Assembly (NCBI GenBank): GCA_903939115.1 | Contig: CAJAFV010000043.1 | Span: 16,039 to 80,038 of the forward strand | Direction: 5' to 3' | Length of the DNA stretch: 64,000 bases | DNA from: an uncultured Geobacteraceae bacterium | GTDB lineage: Bacteria; Desulfobacterota; Desulfuromonadia; Geobacterales; Pseudopelobacteraceae | Shown here: positions 27,352-36,625 of the stretch, one piece after another | How positions within the stretch are numbered: position 1 is the first letter of the stretch | Layout: the number at the start of each line of letters is the position of its first letter | The notes under the pieces: generated by a model | What the model was told of the DNA's origin: nothing | Database searches by the model: none | Seen by the model: only the letters and a program-made list of their open reading frames with translations | Program-made: the position numbers and the translations under genes

Positions 27352-30300
27352 TTAATCCCGTTCCTGTCTGCCAGACGCAGGGTTGTCGCTCTTCGGCTGA
27401 ACGGGTGGTAGATAGCTCATTAGAACGCGCACGGTATGTTCCATTTCGATAGCAAAAGAGGCGAGAGCGGCTTCGATTTGTTCGTGCGGTTCACCCCGGT
27501 CGATGGTGGTTTCGAGCTGCAGTGCCAGAGCCGTCAACGCCACTGCACCGATGCTTCCGGCGCTGCTCTTGATGGTATGGGCGTGGCGCATTGCCGACAG
27601 GGTATCCCCCCCGCTTAACGCTTCTTCTATCTCCTGCACTGCATTCGACTTGTTATCGACAAACGAACGAAGCAGCCAGGTATAAAGATTCTCATTGCCT
27701 TCGAGACGTTCCAGAGCGGCGGCGGTGTCAAGCCCGGCAATGTCAGGAATTGCCGCGACAGCAGTACCACTTTCATGTCTGTCCGGAGCAGGCCCGTCTG
27801 ATGCCTGCACGCCCAGAAATGACGCAATTGTCCGGAGCATGGTCCGGGCATCAACCGGTTTTGGGATGAGCGCGTTCATGCCGGTTTCGATGATTTTCGC
27901 CTGCTCCTCCTGCAGGGCATACGCCGTCATAGCGATGATCGGCAGGGTGGCAAAACGACGGTCCGCCCGTATCAGTCTGGTCGCCTCATAGCCGTCCATG
28001 ACCGGCATTTGAACATCCATCAACAGCAGATCGTACCTTCTGCTGCCGGTTGTAACAAGCGTCACCGCTTCAGAGCCATCGGCAGCCACATCCACACCAG
28101 CACCGCTCTCTTTGAGCAGCTCAATAGCCAATTGCTGGTTGGTCTCATTGTCTTCCACCAGCAGAATGTGGAAAGCGGTAAAATCGTATGCCGGTCGCAC
28201 CCCTTCCGTACCGCCGTAGAAGTTCATCTGGGACTGCTCCAGAAGGTCGCTTTCCCGGCCGATGCCGAACCAGGCGGTGAAGCTGAAAACAGTGCCCAAG
28301 CCGGGTCTGCTCTCGCAGGATATTTCGCCCTCCATCAGTTCCAGTAACAGTTTGCAGATGGACAGTCCCAGCCCGGTTCCGCCAAAGCGCCGAGTAGTGC
28401 TTTCGTCCGCCTGGGTAAAGGGTTTAAAGAGTTTTTTGATCTGCTCACCCGAAAGGCCGATGCCGGTGTCGCGTATGGAAACTTTGATCTGTTGCCGCCC
28501 ATTATCCTGCTTCAGCACTGTTAAGGTGAGTTCAACTTCCCCCTGCTCCGTGAATTTGACGGCATTACTGAGCAGGTTGGTCATGATCTGGATAAGCCGG
28601 TGCGGGTCGCCAATCAGATACGGTGCAATCTCCGGTGATGTGTCGACCAGAAGTTGCAACCCTTTCTCAAAAGCTTTTTGCTGCACCATACTGATGACAT
28701 TGTCAATTATGATGGCGGGCCGGAAGGTAATCTGTTCAATCTGCAGCTGCCGGGCCTCTACTTTGGAAAAATCCAAAATGTCATTAACAATGTTAAGCAG
28801 CAACTCCCCTGCGGAATGTATTTTTCCGATATAGTCATGCTGCCGGGGGGGGAGAGTGGTATTCAAAAGTAGTGACGAAAAGCCGATGATTGCGTTCAGC
28901 GGCGTGCGGATTTCATGGCTCATATTCGATAAAAACTGGCTCTTGGCAGCGTTTGCCTGCTCAGTTGCAATCAGGGCCTCGTTCAGTTCGCTGTTCTTTT
29001 CTTTCAACAGCCGGGAAAAGGACAGGAGCTCTTCTTCTACCTGCTTTGCCTTGGTGATATCCCAGTTCGTGCCGAGCATGCTCACCGGTTGACCGGCAGC
29101 ATCGCGTTGCACTTTACCGGCGGCGGAGATGGTGTGAATCGAATAATCAGGCCACACCACACGGAAATCAAGTTCATACTCTTTTTCACCGCTTAGCGCC
29201 TTCCTGACGTCCTCGTTAACACGCAGAATATCATCCGGGTGCAGCACCGCCGTCCACGCCTGATATACGTTTTCGAAGGTATCAGGCCGGACTCCGTAGA
29301 GGAGATACATCTGGTCGTCCCAATACAGTTTGTTGTTAATTACGTCATATTCCCAAAAGGCCACACCACCGGCTTTTGCAGACAGTGACAGTTTTTCTTT
29401 GGCCGCTTCGGCAGTTGCTTTGGCCAGGCGTAACTCTTCTTCTGCCCGTTTACGTTCGGTGATATCCCGACCGATACCGATAAATGCCAGCGCACCAGTG
29501 ACCGGATCTGTTACCGGAGACGCATTCGCCTTGTACCAGACATATCTGCCATCCTTGCAGAGTACCCGATATTCCACCCCGCTCTGTTTTTTGCCTGACA
29601 TTAACGTCAGGCGTATGAATTCGACACAGCCGGCAACATCATCAGGATGGACAAAGAGGCCGAACGGCTGACCGATTGTTTCGTTCGGCTCATAGCCAAA
29701 TGCGTCCTGCCATAGGGGAGAGACATAACTGAAGTACCCTTCGGGTGTCAGAGAAAACAGGACATCGTTGGCATTCTCAACAAAGGAGCGGAAGCGCAGC
29801 TCGCTGGCATGGAGGGTTTCAGACAGATTACTTTTATCAATAGCGATACTGGCCAGATTTGCGGCTTGTTCAATAGTGGTGATTTCGAGTTCGCCAGGTG
29901 TGCGTGCTTCATGGTGATAAATGGCAAAGGTACCAAGCACATGGCCGGATGACGAAAGAATTGGTTGCGACCAGCAGGCGCCCAGGCCGGCACTGGCTGC
30001 CAGCTCTTTGAAGGGGGCCCAATAGGGGTGGGTTGCAATGTCGTCCACGATGATGCGTTCACCGGTAAAAGCGGCCGTTCCACACGAACCGACGCCCAGG
30101 CCGATCTCGATTCCCTCAATTGCGGCGTTATAGAAATCAGGTAGACTGAACGCGACTCCGTTACCAAGATGTCTTCCTTCGCTATCCAGCAGCAATATGC
30201 TGCAGAGCATCGCCGGATTGAGCTGTTCCACCCCCCGTACGATGGCGGCAAGAATGACGGTGAGCGGCACATCCTGTGCGAGCAGTTCCAGCGTATGGCT

Positions 30301-31668
30301 TCGAAACTGTTCGAACTTTTCAGCCTGTTTGATTGCAGTTATGTCACGGGCAATATGGACACTGCCTACCAGTTCCCCGTCATCAAAAAGCGGGGCTACT
30401 GAAATATGAAAATAGCGGTTTAACAGCGGATCCAGAATTTCTTCTTCATGTTTATTGCCATCGAAGAGAAGCGATATATGCGGGCAGTTCTCCAGCGGCT
30501 CATCCAGACCATGCTCAACATTGTGACAGTAACAGGTGAGATTGGTATCCGATATCCTGCACGGAAGAGGTTCAGTCGCCTGGTTTGCATGAATAATCCG
30601 GTATTTGGTGTCCAGAATCATGATCTTGTCAGGAATGGCGTTGAACGTCCGTACCCACTCATCACGCGACTTCCGCAGCTCCCGCGTTCGTTCCTCGACA
30701 CGACGCTCCAGTAATTTGTGGACCCGCTGGCTCTTGATAAACCACCAGGTAAGACCGCACGCTGTCAGGGAAAGGAAGAGTACGCTCAGTAGCAGACGTT
30801 TTTTTACCGAGTAAATTGGGGCAAAGGCTTCTGCCGTTGGGAGCAGGGCTGCCACATACCAGCCTGCTGTCGGGATCCTATTGGTTGAGACCAACACTTG
30901 CATGCCCTGTTGCGTTGTAGTAACCCCTGAATCCTCAAAACCTTGAATAGCGCGGTCGATAAACGGGTTTACGCCGGGAGCGGGAAGGATTTCCATGATG
31001 CGTTTTTTGTCGGTGGCCGAGACAATCAGCCGTTGTTGGGGTGCGACAACCAGATAGCCGCCGCTCTTGCCGTAGTGTTGATCCGCAATCCTGTCCAGAA
31101 AATTTGGTTTGCCAAGATTGGTCACTCCAACAATGGCGCCAATTACCTTGCCTTCGGCATTGCGAATAGGTGCGGCTGCAGAGAATACCGGAGACTTCAG
31201 GCTCTTGCCCAGTACCGGTCGGCCAATTGACGATCTCCCCTCTTTGAGGGCAGCGATCATGTAATCTCTGTCCATTACATTGCGGCCGAGTCGATCCGCC
31301 GAGACTGGAATATCCGCAATAGGGGTGCCATCAAGACCGGTAACGAAAACACCGGCGTTAAACATTCCTTGAAGATGAAGATGTCCGTCGAGGTATGTCT
31401 GTGTGGATGCGGCGTTGCCCAGCTTGGCCGAAGTAATTGCTGAAGCTTCATTTTCCAGCGTTTTTATACGGAGCTCGAAATCGGAATTTATATCTGCCGC
31501 AACAATCGCAGTCGTTGAGGCCTGCTGATCAGTCAGCAGGTGTTGCATATCTTCCTGCAATACATGGTTGACATAGCCTGTCAGCGACCAGACGCTGATC
31601 AGGAAAATGAGCAGAGTGAGGATGCATACCCGCGTATTGAGCGACAGCTTAAATATGCTAACGTTCAT
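27352..31668 (-). CDS. Hybrid histidine kinase: Cache-PAS-GAF-PAS-PAS-HisKA-HATPase-REC-HPt
   Basis: This 1438-residue protein has a membrane helix (about 11-32), a periplasmic double Cache sensor (about 40-285), a second helix (about 292-312), a PAS domain rich in Cys/His (CYCHNVEHG...CPH, about 380-400), a GAF domain (about 465-625), two further PAS domains with PAC motifs, HisKA with the phospho-acceptor in SNMSHEIRTPLNA, a HATPase domain (DTGIGLS, GGTGLGLSI), a receiver (LLMDVQMPVMDG) and an HPt domain (HAHTIKSSAGSIGA). All phosphorelay residues appear intact. The receiver gene 40 bases upstream on the same strand is a likely partner. The ligand is unknown; Cache domains often bind organic acids or amino acids. 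Confidence 0.92.
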   Translation of the reverse strand: MNVSIFKLSLNTRVCILTLLIFLISVWSLTGYVNHVLQEDMQHLLTDQQASTTAIVAADINSDFELRIKTLENEASAITSAKLGNAASTQTYLDGHLHLQGMFNAGVFVTGLDGTPIADIPVSADRLGRNVMDRDYMIAALKEGRSSIGRPVLGKSLKSPVFSAAAPIRNAEGKVIGAIVGVTNLGKPNFLDRIADQHYGKSGGYLVVAPQQRLIVSATDKKRIMEILPAPGVNPFIDRAIQGFEDSGVTTTQQGMQVLVSTNRIPTAGWYVAALLPTAEAFAPIYSVKKRLLLSVLFLSLTACGLTWWFIKSQRVHKLLERRVEERTRELRKSRDEWVRTFNAIPDKIMILDTKYRIIHANQATEPLPCRISDTNLTCYCHNVEHGLDEPLENCPHISLLFDGNKHEEEILDPLLNRYFHISVAPLFDDGELVGSVHIARDITAIKQAEKFEQFRSHTLELLAQDVPLTVILAAIVRGVEQLNPAMLCSILLLDSEGRHLGNGVAFSLPDFYNAAIEGIEIGLGVGSCGTAAFTGERIIVDDIATHPYWAPFKELAASAGLGACWSQPILSSSGHVLGTFAIYHHEARTPGELEITTIEQAANLASIAIDKSNLSETLHASELRFRSFVENANDVLFSLTPEGYFSYVSPLWQDAFGYEPNETIGQPFGLFVHPDDVAGCVEFIRLTLMSGKKQSGVEYRVLCKDGRYVWYKANASPVTDPVTGALAFIGIGRDITERKRAEEELRLAKATAEAAKEKLSLSAKAGGVAFWEYDVINNKLYWDDQMYLLYGVRPDTFENVYQAWTAVLHPDDILRVNEDVRKALSGEKEYELDFRVVWPDYSIHTISAAGKVQRDAAGQPVSMLGTNWDITKAKQVEEELLSFSRLLKEKNSELNEALIATEQANAAKSQFLSNMSHEIRTPLNAIIGFSSLLLNTTLPPRQHDYIGKIHSAGELLLNIVNDILDFSKVEARQLQIEQITFRPAIIIDNVISMVQQKAFEKGLQLLVDTSPEIAPYLIGDPHRLIQIMTNLLSNAVKFTEQGEVELTLTVLKQDNGRQQIKVSIRDTGIGLSGEQIKKLFKPFTQADESTTRRFGGTGLGLSICKLLLELMEGEISCESRPGLGTVFSFTAWFGIGRESDLLEQSQMNFYGGTEGVRPAYDFTAFHILLVEDNETNQQLAIELLKESGAGVDVAADGSEAVTLVTTGSRRYDLLLMDVQMPVMDGYEATRLIRADRRFATLPIIAMTAYALQEEQAKIIETGMNALIPKPVDARTMLRTIASFLGVQASDGPAPDRHESGTAVAAIPDIAGLDTAAALERLEGNENLYTWLLRSFVDNKSNAVQEIEEALSGGDTLSAMRHAHTIKSSAGSIGAVALTALALQLETTIDRGEPHEQIEAALASFAIEMEHTVRVLMSYLPPVQPKSDNPASGRQERD

Positions 31669-31708
31669 GCCTTCGTCCTCTATGGTGAGGTAAGCTCTTT
31701 AAGCTACT

Positions 31709-32080
31709 TCAACTCGCCAGTACTTCGTTTACTACGGCTTTCAGTATTTTTAAATCGAGCGGCTTGGCGACAACTCTATCCGCGCGCATTAAATTGGCAG
31801 TCGACAGCAGGAGGTCCTTGTCAATTTTAGCCGTCCCGCCGGTCATCGCTATGATCTGTATGTCCGGGAATTTTCGTTTAATAGCGGTGATAACCTCCAA
31901 ACCGTCCATTTCCGGCATGATTACGTCGGTAATCACCAGGTCATAGTGATTAAGCTCCACCATACGCAGCCCGGTCTTGCCGTTTCCGGCGGTATCAACC
32001 TGGTGTCCTTCGTGTGTGAAAAACTCTTTCAAAATAAAGTGGATATCCGCTTCGTCGTCAATTATCAGTATATGCGCCAT
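31709..32080 (-). CDS. Single-domain response regulator
   Basis: The 123-residue CheY-like receiver has the acidic pair (IIDDEAD), the phospho-accepting Asp in LVITDVIMPEMDG (about 53), the Thr in IIAMTGG and the Lys in VVAKPLD. No output domain is present. It is probably the terminal or intermediate phosphorelay partner of the adjacent hybrid kinase, being first in the same-strand pair. Confidence 0.9.
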   Translation of the reverse strand: MAHILIIDDEADIHFILKEFFTHEGHQVDTAGNGKTGLRMVELNHYDLVITDVIMPEMDGLEVITAIKRKFPDIQIIAMTGGTAKIDKDLLLSTANLMRADRVVAKPLDLKILKAVVNEVLAS

Positions 32081-32599
32081 AGCGGTGTTCTCCTTTAGGT
32101 GCGAAGCAGCTGATGTCTGTGGTGGAAGTCCGGTTTTTAAGTGAAAGTAAGCGTATATAGATTTTTAGTGAAATACAACGGTAAACCGCAAAAAATGTTA
32201 GATCAGTCGCTTCCTTACCGACAACAGTTTGGGGCAACCACTACAAACGATGATGAGGGTATAAACTGTTTTTTACGGCATGGCATCCCCCGAAATCACG
32301 ATAGCAGGCAACAGAGTCGGGAATACTTTATAATCGGATAGTCAAAATATTAGAACTTTTGCAGGATGTATATTCATGGAAATGATTAGAGGCGCATTTT
32401 TTTTGGCCTGTTTTTGAAGGATGTAGGAGTATCAAATAGCGATCTAACTCTTGTCAGCTGCCAGGATATTGGACAATTGCACAGTCAACCGCGCGATATC
32501 GGTACTGCCAAGGCAAGAGTCGCAAGGGTGCGCAAAACATGCCAGTGGCTGCAGCAGGCACGTATCAGAAGTATGCCCGCAACTGCTTTCATGCCGCAG
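32081..32599. other. Gene-free stretch, nothing recognised
   Basis: About 520 bases upstream of the response regulator gene. It is locally AT-rich (around 32130-32420). Short open frames on the plus strand (32141-32341 and 32414-32638) lack coding character or family resemblance. No repeat, terminator or RNA motif was recognised. Confidence 0.4.
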
Positions 32600-32980
32600 C
32601 TATTCCAGCGGTTTTGCGGCGACAGCATAATATTCTGATTCGCCAAAACAGTTGGTGGGAACGCCTTTATGCTGTTCATAGGAGAGCGCCAGTTTCTTCC
32701 CCATGGATGCATTTATTTTGCTGATCAAGCTTTTATCACGTACAGAGAAAAGGAATTTTTCCGGCATCGCTCCCGGAACCGGCAGCATCTGCAGCTCCCC
32801 TTCCCAGGTTTTGCAGAGCCACCCTTTTTCAGAAAACTTTTGGACGTAGCCTACTCGCTCACCCTTTGAATAGCTCACGTTAAGCACAATCATTACATAC
32901 CCGGCAAACAGGCCACCCGCTGTCACGACCAGCAGCAGAGCTATTATGGCTGCTTTTTTACCTATGTTCTCAAGCGTCAT
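32600..32980 (-). CDS. Conserved hypothetical single-pass membrane protein
   Basis: The 126-residue protein has one N-terminal membrane helix (about 10-32) and a soluble domain with YSKGERVGYVQKFSEKGW and CKTWEGELQM, a motif that recurs in many proteobacterial hypothetical proteins of similar size. The function is unknown. It is transcribed away from the DTW gene; the 200 bases between presumably hold divergent promoters. Confidence 0.7.
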   Translation of the reverse strand: MTLENIGKKAAIIALLLVVTAGGLFAGYVMIVLNVSYSKGERVGYVQKFSEKGWLCKTWEGELQMLPVPGAMPEKFLFSVRDKSLISKINASMGKKLALSYEQHKGVPTNCFGESEYYAVAAKPLE

Positions 32981-33182
32981 CTCTCCTCCAATTGGTTTGG
33001 CATGCCGGTCACCTTATCATAAAATGTCCCGGGGAGTCGGTTTTTTTGCAGTGACATCGTTATAGTCTGGACGATCCCGTCCCGTTCTGCTAGATTTCCT
33101 GCCCCGTTACGGATGTGATTTTAGCATTAACCCCAAAAACAGTTTTTTCCGGTAAAGCTCTCATTTTACAAGTAGAGGCAAG

Positions 33183-33689
33183 GTGGCTGAAGGTATGAAA
33201 ATTACCCTGTTGACCCATTTTAAAGAGTTCGACAAACGATCAAATACCGGTCGTCTGGTCGTTGACGTTTTAGGGAGCGCTGCTGAACAGATTCGGTGGG
33301 ACCGGATGAATCCCCCGGCGCAGCTGGTTGAAGAAATCGAGGCGGGCGGCGTGGCCTTGATTTACCCCGGCGCTGTACATGAAAACGACAGTGATCTCAG
33401 TGGTATCACTCGCTGCATACTTATCGATGGCACGTGGCATGAGGCCCGAAAAATTCACCAGCGCAGTCCCTATCTTCAGACAATTCGACGGATCTGTCTG
33501 AAAACAGATGAAAAATCGGTATACAATCTCAGGAAAAATCAAAAGGATTTTGGGTTGTGTACGGCTGAATGTGTCATCAGGGTGCTGAGGCTTTCGGGGC
33601 ATAACGCAGAGGCGGAACAGTTGCAGGAACAGTTTTTGGCGTTTATCAGGCCGGTCGGAGCGATGCGGGGAGAGGTGCCGGGGCATTAA
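33183..33689 (+). CDS. DTW domain protein, tRNA-uridine aminocarboxypropyltransferase-like
   Basis: From GTG 33183 the 168-residue protein matches the DTW fold: SNTGRLVVDVL, LIDGTWHEARKIHQRSPYL (the catalytic-site DGTW) and LCTAECVIRVL. Family members (E. coli TapT) add the 3-amino-3-carboxypropyl group to uridine 47 in tRNA using SAM. The usual N-terminal Cys-rich zinc-binding segment is missing; upstream sequence has no in-frame extension. Either the family branch lacks it or the function differs. Confidence 0.75.
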   Translation: MAEGMKITLLTHFKEFDKRSNTGRLVVDVLGSAAEQIRWDRMNPPAQLVEEIEAGGVALIYPGAVHENDSDLSGITRCILIDGTWHEARKIHQRSPYLQTIRRICLKTDEKSVYNLRKNQKDFGLCTAECVIRVLRLSGHNAEAEQLQEQFLAFIRPVGAMRGEVPGH

Positions 33690-33820
33690 TACCAAGTCGC
33701 AATCAAACGATTACGTTGTTGGCTTCGTCGATAGCTCCTCAACGTACTGAAGTACGCCTCGGTCGCTATCCTCCTCGCCGCCTCGTACTCATTTTGATTG
33801 CACCTTGCTATCAACCTGGT
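33689..33820. repeat. MITE/REP-like imperfect palindrome with nested hairpins
   Basis: The outer arms GCAATCAAA (33699-33707) and TTTGATTGC (33793-33801) are reverse complements. Inside lie GATAGC (33730-33735) with GCTATC (33765-33770), and CGTAC-TGAA-GTACG (33743-33756). The left 33 bases recur at 20979-21011. It begins at the stop codon of the DTW gene and ends just before plsY. No coding sequence lies within it. Confidence 0.75.
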
Positions 33821-33826
33821 TTTTTT

Positions 33827-34432
33827 TCAGGCTTTAAACCTGCTCTCCGTACCCGATAGCAGGCGTCTGATATTCTCGTGGTGACGCGCTATGACGATAA
33901 GAGCGATGATGAATGTTACCATGGTGATCGTTCGGCTCCCCCCCAGCAGATAGACCGCCAGCGGCATGGCTGCTGCCGCAGAGATTGAGCCGAGAGAAAC
34001 ATAGCGCCAGATGAACATCAAAACTGCAAACAACGCTATCGCAATGGCAACCGCAAGCGGAGCGAGTGCCAGAAATACTCCCAATGCAGTTGCAACACCC
34101 TTTCCACCTTTAAATTTGAGGAACAGAGAAAAAACATGACCGCAAAAAGCGGCCAGCCCTACCCATGCGGCTAGCTCAGGCGGAAACGTGCTTAACTTTA
34201 CTATCAGTACCGGTAACAGTCCCTTCAGGCAGTCGCCAAGCAGCGTGATAATACCGACTTTGCGCCCGACAGTCCGGTACAGGTTGGTCGCGCCGATGTT
34301 GCCGCTCCCCTCTTTACGGACATCTATCCCGTATGCTTTGCCGAGCAGAAGCCCGGTGGGAATCGAGCCGATCAGATAGGCTGCGGCAATGACAATAAGC
34401 TGGGCTGCTATCGAAGGTATGTCGCCAGTCAT
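33827..34432 (-). CDS. plsY: Glycerol-3-phosphate acyltransferase PlsY
   Basis: The 201-residue protein has five membrane helices and the PlsY motifs YLIGSIPTG, GSGNIGATNLYRTVG and FKGGKGVATALG. It transfers acyl groups from acyl-phosphate to glycerol-3-phosphate, the first step of phospholipid synthesis. Its ATG overlaps the bamD stop (ATGA), indicating translational coupling. Confidence 0.95.
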   Translation of the reverse strand: MTGDIPSIAAQLIVIAAAYLIGSIPTGLLLGKAYGIDVRKEGSGNIGATNLYRTVGRKVGIITLLGDCLKGLLPVLIVKLSTFPPELAAWVGLAAFCGHVFSLFLKFKGGKGVATALGVFLALAPLAVAIAIALFAVLMFIWRYVSLGSISAAAAMPLAVYLLGGSRTITMVTFIIALIVIARHHENIRRLLSGTESRFKA

Positions 34433-35175
34433 GGTTTGTTCAAAGAATTCAAAGCCTTGTTGGCATCAGCAAAGTGTGTGCTTTTCGGAAATTCACGCGT
34501 AAGCTGCCCAAACACCTCCTGAGCTTTTGTTTTCTGACCATCCTCAAGATATGCTTTGCCGAGGTAATACAGCACCTCGTCGCGTCGCGTCGTTTCGGGG
34601 AACATTTTGAGTGATGTTTCAAGACGGGCGATTGCCGCTTTGTAGGCGTCAGTCTTCAAATAGAAACGCCCCACGTACAATTCGTACTGAAGTTGTTTGT
34701 CGCGGCAGTCACTGTTTTTTTCCTGCACCTCTGCGAGGTGTTCCCCGGCAGGATAGAGTGTCAGGTATGAGGCGAGGGTCGTCTGAGCATTTTTCACCGG
34801 AGTCTGGTCGGTATCAATGCTGTGAATCTGGTTGAAATGGCTTAATCCCTGGCGATACAGGGCAAAATCGCCCTGCGGATGTTTGGGGTGCAGTTTGCGG
34901 AAATCTTCATAGCCTGCCGCCGCTTCAATAAAATCATCATTCATGAAGTAGGCATTTGCGATGCCTAACTCCGCCTTTGTCGTAAGTTCGGGCGACTGAT
35001 ACGTCTCCTTAACTTTTTTCCATTGGGCGATGGCGTCTACGTATTTCTTGTCCTGATAGAATTGCTCACCCTCTTTATAGAGCAGGTCAGCAGACTTGTT
35101 CACCTGGGGGGTAGAACAGCCCAGAAAAGAGATGGAAGTGAGAATCATGAACGCGATCAATGTTACTGTTTTCAT
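34429..35175 (-). CDS. bamD: Outer membrane assembly lipoprotein BamD
   Basis: The 248-residue protein has a lipoprotein signal (lipobox FLGC, Cys20) and five TPR-like repeats (ADLLYKEGEQFYQDKKYVDA, TKAELGIANAYFMNDDFIEA, DEVLYYLGKAYLEDGQKTKA), the layout of BamD/ComL. BamD is an essential part of the BAM complex that inserts outer-membrane barrels. It lies between the 442-residue Rossmann-like gene (26-base gap) and plsY. Confidence 0.88.
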   Translation of the reverse strand: MKTVTLIAFMILTSISFLGCSTPQVNKSADLLYKEGEQFYQDKKYVDAIAQWKKVKETYQSPELTTKAELGIANAYFMNDDFIEAAAGYEDFRKLHPKHPQGDFALYRQGLSHFNQIHSIDTDQTPVKNAQTTLASYLTLYPAGEHLAEVQEKNSDCRDKQLQYELYVGRFYLKTDAYKAAIARLETSLKMFPETTRRDEVLYYLGKAYLEDGQKTKAQEVFGQLTREFPKSTHFADANKALNSLNKP

Positions 35176-35201
35176 ACTAATCCCTTTTGATTCGATAGCA
35201 T

Positions 35202-36530
35202 TTATACGATTGCCGCCCCGCGATCATCTGCAAGCAGGCGGCTGATTATGTCGTGATTGAGCCACAAAGTTGATGACAGCGGGTTCCAGGAGCTGTGCAG
35301 CATCAATCTGCCGGTGGCGAGGAACACAATTCTTGATAATTCCGCGCAGACGAGCTGTTTCTGATCGGAATGCATCGCCATAAGCTCTGACGATGCCGTC
35401 AGCATCAGTTCTGCCTGTTCACGGGTATTGTGCTGCGGCCAGGTTGGAAAGTCCACAATCTGAGCCAAAAGCGGCGAAGAAAGATAGTCGTCAGCCCGTT
35501 TCAGAAGGCCGGCTACGGTTTCACCCTCCTTCAGCATCGCCTGACAACGGGCCTCAACAGCGGCCGCAACATGCTCTCCCGATTCACGACGAATAGCGCT
35601 CAAGAGCGGGTAGAGTGATATCTCGACCCCCAGAAAAAGGGCACTGGAATTGGTCTGGATTTCCGGACAATTGTACACGGTTGCCGGTATTCCCTGGGTA
35701 GTAGCCTCGGCGGCGATATCCTCAAGCCGTATCTTTGCAAAACCCTGGACATACGGTGTGTAGGACTGCCAGCGATACTCTCCGCCAACCAGCACTCCGG
35801 TGCCGTGGTAGCCGTACGCCGTGTAGCAGACGCGTGCTCCTGCACCGCTATTCCTGCCGCGCAGGGTGGCGGTGCCTTCGATCAGGTACCGGAATGTATC
35901 AGCAGTTACTTCGTTGAAGCTGGCACTGCAGAGATTACCAAGCGGGCTGTTCCAGAAAGCTTCAGAAGCAAGATATTTTTCGCCGGTCCCTTTGAAAATC
36001 CGGTTCAGGAGCGGCATGAAAACCCGGGCCCGGGGGATTCCGCCCGCCATTGAATGAGCAAGGAGGATATTGGCATCTGCCGGTATGAGCTTGATCAGCT
36101 CTGTTTCAAGTTGCGCCAAATGTGAACGGATACGTGCTGTGCCGGCGGCACACGCTTTTTCAACACTCCCGTCGACAAAAGAGATCGTGGCAAAATCATC
36201 CGGACGCGCTTTTTTTAGCTGTTCAGCCACGGAGGGAATTCCGTCGACGCTCTCCATGTCAAAACCGGCTTCCAGCGGAATGTTTATGACCCGACCCCCA
36301 AGAAGTGCCTCTGCATCAATCAGCTCTTCAGGCGTAAGCGGTCGAAGGGTCCCATCGCTCTCTCTGCGTCCCACCGTCGTGCCGATCACGGTCATGCCGA
36401 TACGTTTCGCTTCATCCACAAGACCGTTCGCATAGCCGCGGCCAAACAATTCCCCAACCAGTACCAGCACGTCGCCGGCTTTGTATCCAGCTGGTTCAGG
36501 CAGCTGTTGCAGTGGTCTGTATTCAGTCAT
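35202..36530 (-). CDS. Rossmann-like protein, possibly FabMG-type enoyl-ACP reductase family
   Basis: The 442-residue protein begins with VLVLVGELFGRGYANGLVDEA and MTVIGTTVGRR, a nucleotide-binding beta-alpha-beta pattern like short-chain dehydrogenases. LLAHSMAGGIPRARVFMPLLNR and VCYTAYGYHGTG could supply Ser and Tyr of the active site. I recall a family annotated as FabMG enoyl-ACP reductase with similar size, but I cannot verify that match. It is upstream of bamD and plsY on the same strand, which fits a role in lipid metabolism. Treat the function as unproven. Confidence 0.5.
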   Translation of the reverse strand: MTEYRPLQQLPEPAGYKAGDVLVLVGELFGRGYANGLVDEAKRIGMTVIGTTVGRRESDGTLRPLTPEELIDAEALLGGRVINIPLEAGFDMESVDGIPSVAEQLKKARPDDFATISFVDGSVEKACAAGTARIRSHLAQLETELIKLIPADANILLAHSMAGGIPRARVFMPLLNRIFKGTGEKYLASEAFWNSPLGNLCSASFNEVTADTFRYLIEGTATLRGRNSGAGARVCYTAYGYHGTGVLVGGEYRWQSYTPYVQGFAKIRLEDIAAEATTQGIPATVYNCPEIQTNSSALFLGVEISLYPLLSAIRRESGEHVAAAVEARCQAMLKEGETVAGLLKRADDYLSSPLLAQIVDFPTWPQHNTREQAELMLTASSELMAMHSDQKQLVCAELSRIVFLATGRLMLHSSWNPLSSTLWLNHDIISRLLADDRGAAIV

Positions 36531-36625
36531 TCAATCCCCCATGTCACGTAAAATAAGCAACCTGTTTACCATGAATTGCGCTCCCATGTGAACATAAAAA
36601 GCGGCCGTGACATGATCCCGCTCTG

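Noticed and set aside
32141..32638. Two short plus-strand frames (32141-32341, 32414-32638)
   Set aside because: No recognisable motif or ribosome-binding site, and the second overlaps the opposite-strand hypothetical gene.
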